This document shows positions 5,151-6,169 of a stretch of DNA of 6,169 bases, piece after piece. Position 1 is the first letter of the stretch, and each line of letters opens with the position of its first letter. A model generated the notes under the pieces. It was not told where the DNA came from, did not search any database, and saw only the letters and a list, made by a program, of their open reading frames with translations. This stretch comes from an uncultured bacterium. GTDB taxonomy: Bacteria; Cyanobacteriota; Vampirovibrionia; Gastranaerophilales; Gastranaerophilaceae. Both the position numbers and the translations under genes were made by a program. The DNA is taken from contig CAMAGQ010000098.1 in NCBI GenBank assembly GCA_945833895.1, positions 1 to 6,169 on the forward strand, given 5' to 3'.

Positions 5151-6101
5151 ATGAGCATAGTTTCTATGAGTAAGTATTTAGTACGTCAAGCAAAGCAAGT
5201 TGCAACATTTGGCGAAAAAACAGTTGAAAGAAACGGTGTGACAAAAGAAATTCTTGATGATATAACACCATTCAGACGATTATCTGGTAAAAAGGGAACT
5301 TTATCAGATCCGAAATATTTTATTGAAAAGTTTGAGAATGAAACCGGCAGCAATTTCTTACCGCAAAATTGGTCGACTTTATCAGTGGAAGATAAAATGG
5401 ATTATATTGTTAAAGATAGATATTCAAAACTTGTTTCGCATAAAATAATGGGCAAAATAAAAGATAAACCAGAAGAACATTTGTATCTTTTAAATAAAGA
5501 TGGCGATATTACTCACTACTCAAAAGGAGATGGTGGGTATTGCTCTGATGTTGCAATAAAAGGCGGAACTTCAATACACAATCACCCGGGCTATCTTAAA
5601 ACGATGTATAGCGATTCAGAAATCAAATATTTACAAGAACACCATCCGGACAAATTAATAGGGGTTACTCCGTTCAGCGATTCTGATATTTCGACGGCAA
5701 TTACAAATGGAGAAAAGGCGGCGTACGTAGTGGATTCGCAAGGTCATAAATTTTTGTTTAGTCCAAGAAAAGATATTCCGGATTCTTTAGAAAAAAATAA
5801 ATCGGATATAATGTTTGCTGTTCATTTGAACTTTTTAGGTGCAGATGCATTCCCTTCAATGAAGGTTCAATCCGAAAATGTTGAATTAGTGAATAGTTTG
5901 CTTGAAAAATTAGAAGGTTTTGAAGCAAAACAAAAGAAATGGGGACGGTTATTTTATCCGAACAGAACTAAAAATAAGTTGTTAGACAACTATTTAGAAG
6001 CAAAAACCAACGCTCTTTCTATGGAACCTTTTGAAAAAATCAACAAAGGATTAAAAGAATTATCGGCGCAATACGGACATAAATATGAACAATTATCATA
6101 A
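5151..6101 (+). CDS. JAMM/MPN-type (JAB-like) metalloprotease-domain protein, function unknown
   Basis: A 316-residue protein that I cannot assign to a named family. Its middle part, about 105-205, has the layout of a JAMM (JAB1/MPN) zinc hydrolase: an acidic strand start at E108/E109 (PEEHLYLLNKDGDI), the HxHP motif SIHNHPG (H143, H145), and FSDSDI with S176 and D179, then a strand-like AAYVVDSQGHKFLF (190-203). This matches E...HxHP...SxxD, where the two His and the Asp bind zinc. The spacing between HxH and SxxD is 30 residues rather than the usual about 7, implying an insertion (about 147-174). The N-terminal 100 residues and the helical, Lys/Glu-rich C-terminal part (240-316) show no motif I recognise. 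No signal peptide, membrane segment or cysteine cluster is seen, so it should be cytoplasmic unless exported by a specialised route. JAMM proteins cut isopeptide or C-terminal amide bonds, including ubiquitin-like, sulphur-carrier and phage or toxin contexts; which applies here is open. It is transcribed away from rpsA and has no operon partner in the window. Confidence 0.75.
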   Translation: MSIVSMSKYLVRQAKQVATFGEKTVERNGVTKEILDDITPFRRLSGKKGTLSDPKYFIEKFENETGSNFLPQNWSTLSVEDKMDYIVKDRYSKLVSHKIMGKIKDKPEEHLYLLNKDGDITHYSKGDGGYCSDVAIKGGTSIHNHPGYLKTMYSDSEIKYLQEHHPDKLIGVTPFSDSDISTAITNGEKAAYVVDSQGHKFLFSPRKDIPDSLEKNKSDIMFAVHLNFLGADAFPSMKVQSENVELVNSLLEKLEGFEAKQKKWGRLFYPNRTKNKLLDNYLEAKTNALSMEPFEKINKGLKELSAQYGHKYEQLS

Positions 6102-6115
6102 AATTTATAGACTCC

Positions 6116-6169
6116 ATTCCGGAATATGTTTCGTTGTTCCTTCCCTGGATGGGGAAGGTTAGGATGGGG
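6116..6169 (+). repeat. GC-rich palindromic block at the right edge, probable dispersed repeat (cut by window)
   Basis: After the AT-rich stop region comes a perfect 10-base palindrome ATTCCGGAAT (6116-6125), then a 7-base perfect hairpin CCTTCCC (6139-6145) / GGGAAGG (6152-6158) around TGGATG, then a G-rich tail TTAGGATGGGG. The composition differs sharply from the surrounding DNA. The hairpin plus GGTTAGGxTGGGG tail resembles short dispersed palindromes that I recall between genes of various bacteria. It has no T-run, so it is not a standard terminator, though it could help end the upstream transcript. Confidence 0.5.

Noticed and set aside
6139..6158. Intrinsic terminator for the JAMM-like gene
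   Set aside because: The stem is perfect but is followed by GG-TT-AGG and not by a T-run, so it does not fit the intrinsic terminator pattern.

Overview
This is an AT-rich bacterial window of six complete genes: five on the minus strand and one, at the right end, on the plus strand. The best guess at the organism is a flagellated, non-photosynthetic relative of Cyanobacteria (Melainabacteria / Vampirovibrionia, for example a gut Gastranaerophilales). Two facts point there. The S1 protein has a start that reads like cyanobacterial S1 (an ALLEKYDYxFxxGD segment followed by a VDIGAK..A.IP segment). The same window also carries flagellar export, hook-length and axial-protein genes, which true Cyanobacteria lack. 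This assignment is inferred from remembered family sequences; no search was run.

Layout from left to right: (1) 87-925, minus: rpiB then rsfS, a tight two-gene unit with its own predicted promoter and good Shine-Dalgarno sites. (2) 1006-1033: an intrinsic terminator that ends the flagellar operon. (3) 1069-3640, minus: fliJ, fliK and a hook/rod-family gene, transcribed in that order with gaps of 13 and 15 bases. (4) 3739-3770: a strong intrinsic terminator for rpsA. (5) 3795-4874, minus: rpsA, apparently transcribed alone. It has four S1 domains, and its start is better placed at an ATG four codons inside the longest open frame. (6) 4875-5150: a 276-base divergent intergenic region with an extended -10 promoter for rpsA, a perfect inverted repeat inside that promoter's spacer, a 20-base direct repeat (18/20 identical), a candidate plus-strand promoter and a very strong ribosome binding site. 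(7) 5151-6101, plus: a 316-residue protein with a JAMM/MPN-type metalloprotease signature (HNHP followed by SDSDI). It is the least ordinary gene here. (8) 6116-6169: a GC-rich palindromic block, cut by the window edge, that looks like a dispersed repeat.

How the genes fit together: rsfS and rpsA both act on the ribosome, rpiB belongs to the pentose phosphate pathway, and fliJ-fliK-hook/rod genes form one flagellar assembly unit. The JAMM-like gene has no functional link to its neighbours and stands as an independently expressed accessory gene. Bases 1-86 hold no gene that can be supported.
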